From Datnioides undecimradiatus (taxonomy: Eukaryota; Chordata; Actinopteri; Lobotiformes; Datnioididae): 64,000 nt of DNA. The stretch's first letter is position 1. Each line of letters starts with the position of its first letter. The notes below the pieces were generated by a model. It was given only the letters and a program-made list of their open reading frames with translations. It was not told the origin of the DNA and did no database searches. Below, in pieces: positions 61,867 to 64,000 of this stretch. The DNA lies in the NCBI GenBank assembly GCA_008933995.1, contig WARS01002812.1, positions 930,001-994,000 on the forward strand. The letters are read 5' to 3'. Made by a program: the position numbers and the translations under genes.

Positions 61867-64000
61867 TTAAGTCATCATTTGAGAAATACTAATTATAAAT
61901 ATTGTGATATTTCATCGCTGGCTTGTTTTTGTATATTAATTGGGATTTTTGTTATTGGAGATCCTCTGGTGCTTGTTTGTGAAACGGGGGATTTCTGGTG
62001 AGTTCAGTCCGTGACTCATCTTTCTAGTCATCGCCACTCTGGCCAGCTGGTTGCCATGACGCTACTGTCACACACACACGCACGTGCGTGCATACAAAAA
62101 AAAAAAAGGGAACGTGGCCATTTACAGTCAGCGGCCATGAGCTTCAGACAGGAAATCTGTCCTGTGTGGTCCCCTGGTTTGTAGATCTCTCCTGTGAGAC
62201 ACGTCTCCCCCGCCGCCTTCCAGCTTCCTCCCGCCGTACCTGCTTTCAGCCGAGCTAACCTCACGCTGGATGTGATGTGAATGCACAGTGTAGCCGAGGC
62301 TCGGATGCTAATGCATTCTGGTTTTGCTCTCAGCCGCCTGAGATGAGATGTTGTGTCCTTCTTCTCCTCTGAAATGCTTGATGGCCGGTGGCGCCCGAGG
62401 AGCCTCAGAGATGAAGCGAAGAAGAAAAGGATGTTTAATATTCTTTACTCTCGCATCATCTGAGCGGAGAAGTATGAGAATATCTTTATCTGTTTAATCA
62501 TCGGGGGCAGGGGTTCGCAGTAGGTCTCAGCTCTCAGATGATAATCACGTCTTAGTCACACATTGTGAAGTCTGACGACACGTGCCGCGATGTTCCCGTT
62601 GTTCAGTCTATGACCTCCGACACGCCAGCGATCACTTCCTGTCTCTTGAAAAACGCTTAAACAAGGAAAACAGCCCACTTTTCACGCTGGCTCGGCGTTT
62701 CCTTTAATCGTCTCTGTGCAGCTTCACGCGCATCCCTCTTTTCTCTCGAAGCCATCTGCAGAGGTGCCGTTGCATCAGAGGAAACAGCGTTAACTCATTT
62801 CCCTGCTGCAGGCCGACTCTTTGCAAGCCTCATTATTCAAAGCACTTGTCTTTTCCCGTCCAGCCCTCGCTCCTTATTCCATTACCCCCCTCCGCTCTTC
62901 CATTTATTCAATATCAATGCTAAGGAGGTATAAATTCATCACGGAGGAGAAACCACAGTCGGTTCATTTTCAGGATAATTACTGAGCCTCACCTCTTGCA
63001 CCTCGTCTCGCATCGAACCTCCCGCGGCTGCAGCAAAGCGGCGCGGCTGCAGCAAAGTGGCGCGTCTTCCATTTTATCAGCTGCATCTAGAAAAGTTCAA
63101 CTTCGGTGGCCTTGTTAGTTAAAAAAAAACATTAATATTTCCCCTAAAGGCTACGCCGTTTTGTTTGTTGCCGTGTTATCCTCCGGCTTATTGACCAGGC
63201 TCTGGCCGCACAGCGTGAGAAAATAGTTCATTGATCACCTGTTGAAAAGCTTTTATGCAATTTCCCCACCGCTGATTTCCCTTCAGGGTATTTTATTTAC
63301 TATCGATCCCCATATCTTCTTTCTGTCTCCTCCCTGATGCAGCTCTCGCCGGCTGCCTGTAATAAGCTGCAGAGACGGTTACTATGACACTGCCGGGGTC
63401 TCTGGCCTGACACTGCCAATAGGAGAGCAGCTCCGCCATCAGGTGGCCTGTAGCTATTTTGAACGGGAGCTGTATGTGAGGTGAAGCAAGCAGCTAAATT
63501 AGAGACACAGCCCACCGACATGAGAGGAGACGGAGACGGCGAGGGAATGGAAAGGTGGAGGGAAGGCGCTCAGGCGCTCGCTCCGTCTCTCAACACGCTC
63601 TGCAGGGGTTTGAGGGGAGACAGGGTGCAGGGAGGTTGTCGGCCGGTCGCACGCGCCTTTTTCTTTACGTAAAGTATTGACTCATGAATCTGTCGACCCC
63701 TCTCTTCTTTCCCCGGCTCTCTTTATTTATTTGCTTGTGACGTGAATCCACTGGATGAGTGACTCAGAGACACAAGCGTTTGTCCACACACACTTACACA
63801 CACACACACGAGTCACTGCCTAGCCCTCCCACTCTTTCTCACTCTACATTTTGCTGCATCACCGACCTGTTGCAGCGAGCCGGTTGGTCCCAGGTTGTTT
63901 CAGACGTCATTTTGCCTTTTTTTTCTCTAAAAGCATTCCCGTGGGTTCCCCGTCAAGGTTTGTTAACCTTCACTTAGCCGGTGCTCCATGTTGGGATGCA

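Larger units (their letters stand above)
55469..64000 (+). other. cacnb1: cacnb1 intron 2 (continues past window end)
   Basis: I looked for the next conserved exon (GSAESYTSRPS-type sequence) and did not find it. Over 8.5 kb of intron 2 therefore lies in the window. It contains GT/CA clusters at 60036-60300, a CAG tract at 61841, CTG tracts at 57910-57971, an RFX palindrome at 57695 and a CTCF-like motif at 59273. Purine-rich (GA)n occurs at about 59687-59716. Confidence 0.7.

Overview
This is vertebrate nuclear DNA, most likely from a teleost fish and probably a percomorph. The evidence is compact GT-AG genes in AT-rich, (CA)n-rich intergenic DNA, a connexin-45 with a fish-like long tail, and a cluster of cysteine tRNA genes. 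The species call is inference. Four protein-coding genes and one dispersed tRNA family account for the recognisable content. Most long open frames are chance products of microsatellites or sit opposite real exons.

Layout. 1-23 kb is mainly non-coding. It carries four intact-looking tRNA-Cys(GCA) genes (2812, 8580, 9367, 13611), three decayed copies (7710, 8261, 10585), many CA/GT tracts and a 0.7 kb degenerate purine-rich tandem repeat (11.17-11.85 kb). At 23429-26.75 kb lies gjc1 (connexin 45, + strand), with its whole 486-residue frame in one exon and a long 3' UTR. From 37134 down to 31496 (- strand) there is a seven-exon ST8Sia-type alpha-2,8-sialyltransferase, assembled here exon by exon (353 aa). 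Two further tRNA-Cys genes lie antisense inside its fourth intron. From 45028 down to 43035 (- strand) is rpl19, six coding exons with a 5' TOP-like tract. From 50042 (+ strand) the first two coding exons of cacnb1 (calcium channel beta-1 subunit) are visible. Its second intron, holding a CAG tract, a CTG tract and an RFX-type palindrome, runs off the right end. One more tRNA-Cys lies in cacnb1 intron 1 (54761).

How the parts relate. The genes have unrelated jobs: gap junction channel, Golgi glycan sialylation, cytosolic ribosome, and calcium-channel auxiliary subunit. The head-to-head rpl19/cacnb1 pair and, as I recall, nearby tRNA-Cys genes also occur on human 17q12, which suggests an old conserved block. 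Four CTCF-like core motifs (25954 -, 27370 +, 42306 +, 59273 -) and two matches to the RFX X-box (46233, 57701) are the most testable regulatory signals. I saw no clearly new protein system. The least obvious content is the set of fossil tRNA-Cys copies and the regulatory architecture around rpl19/cacnb1.
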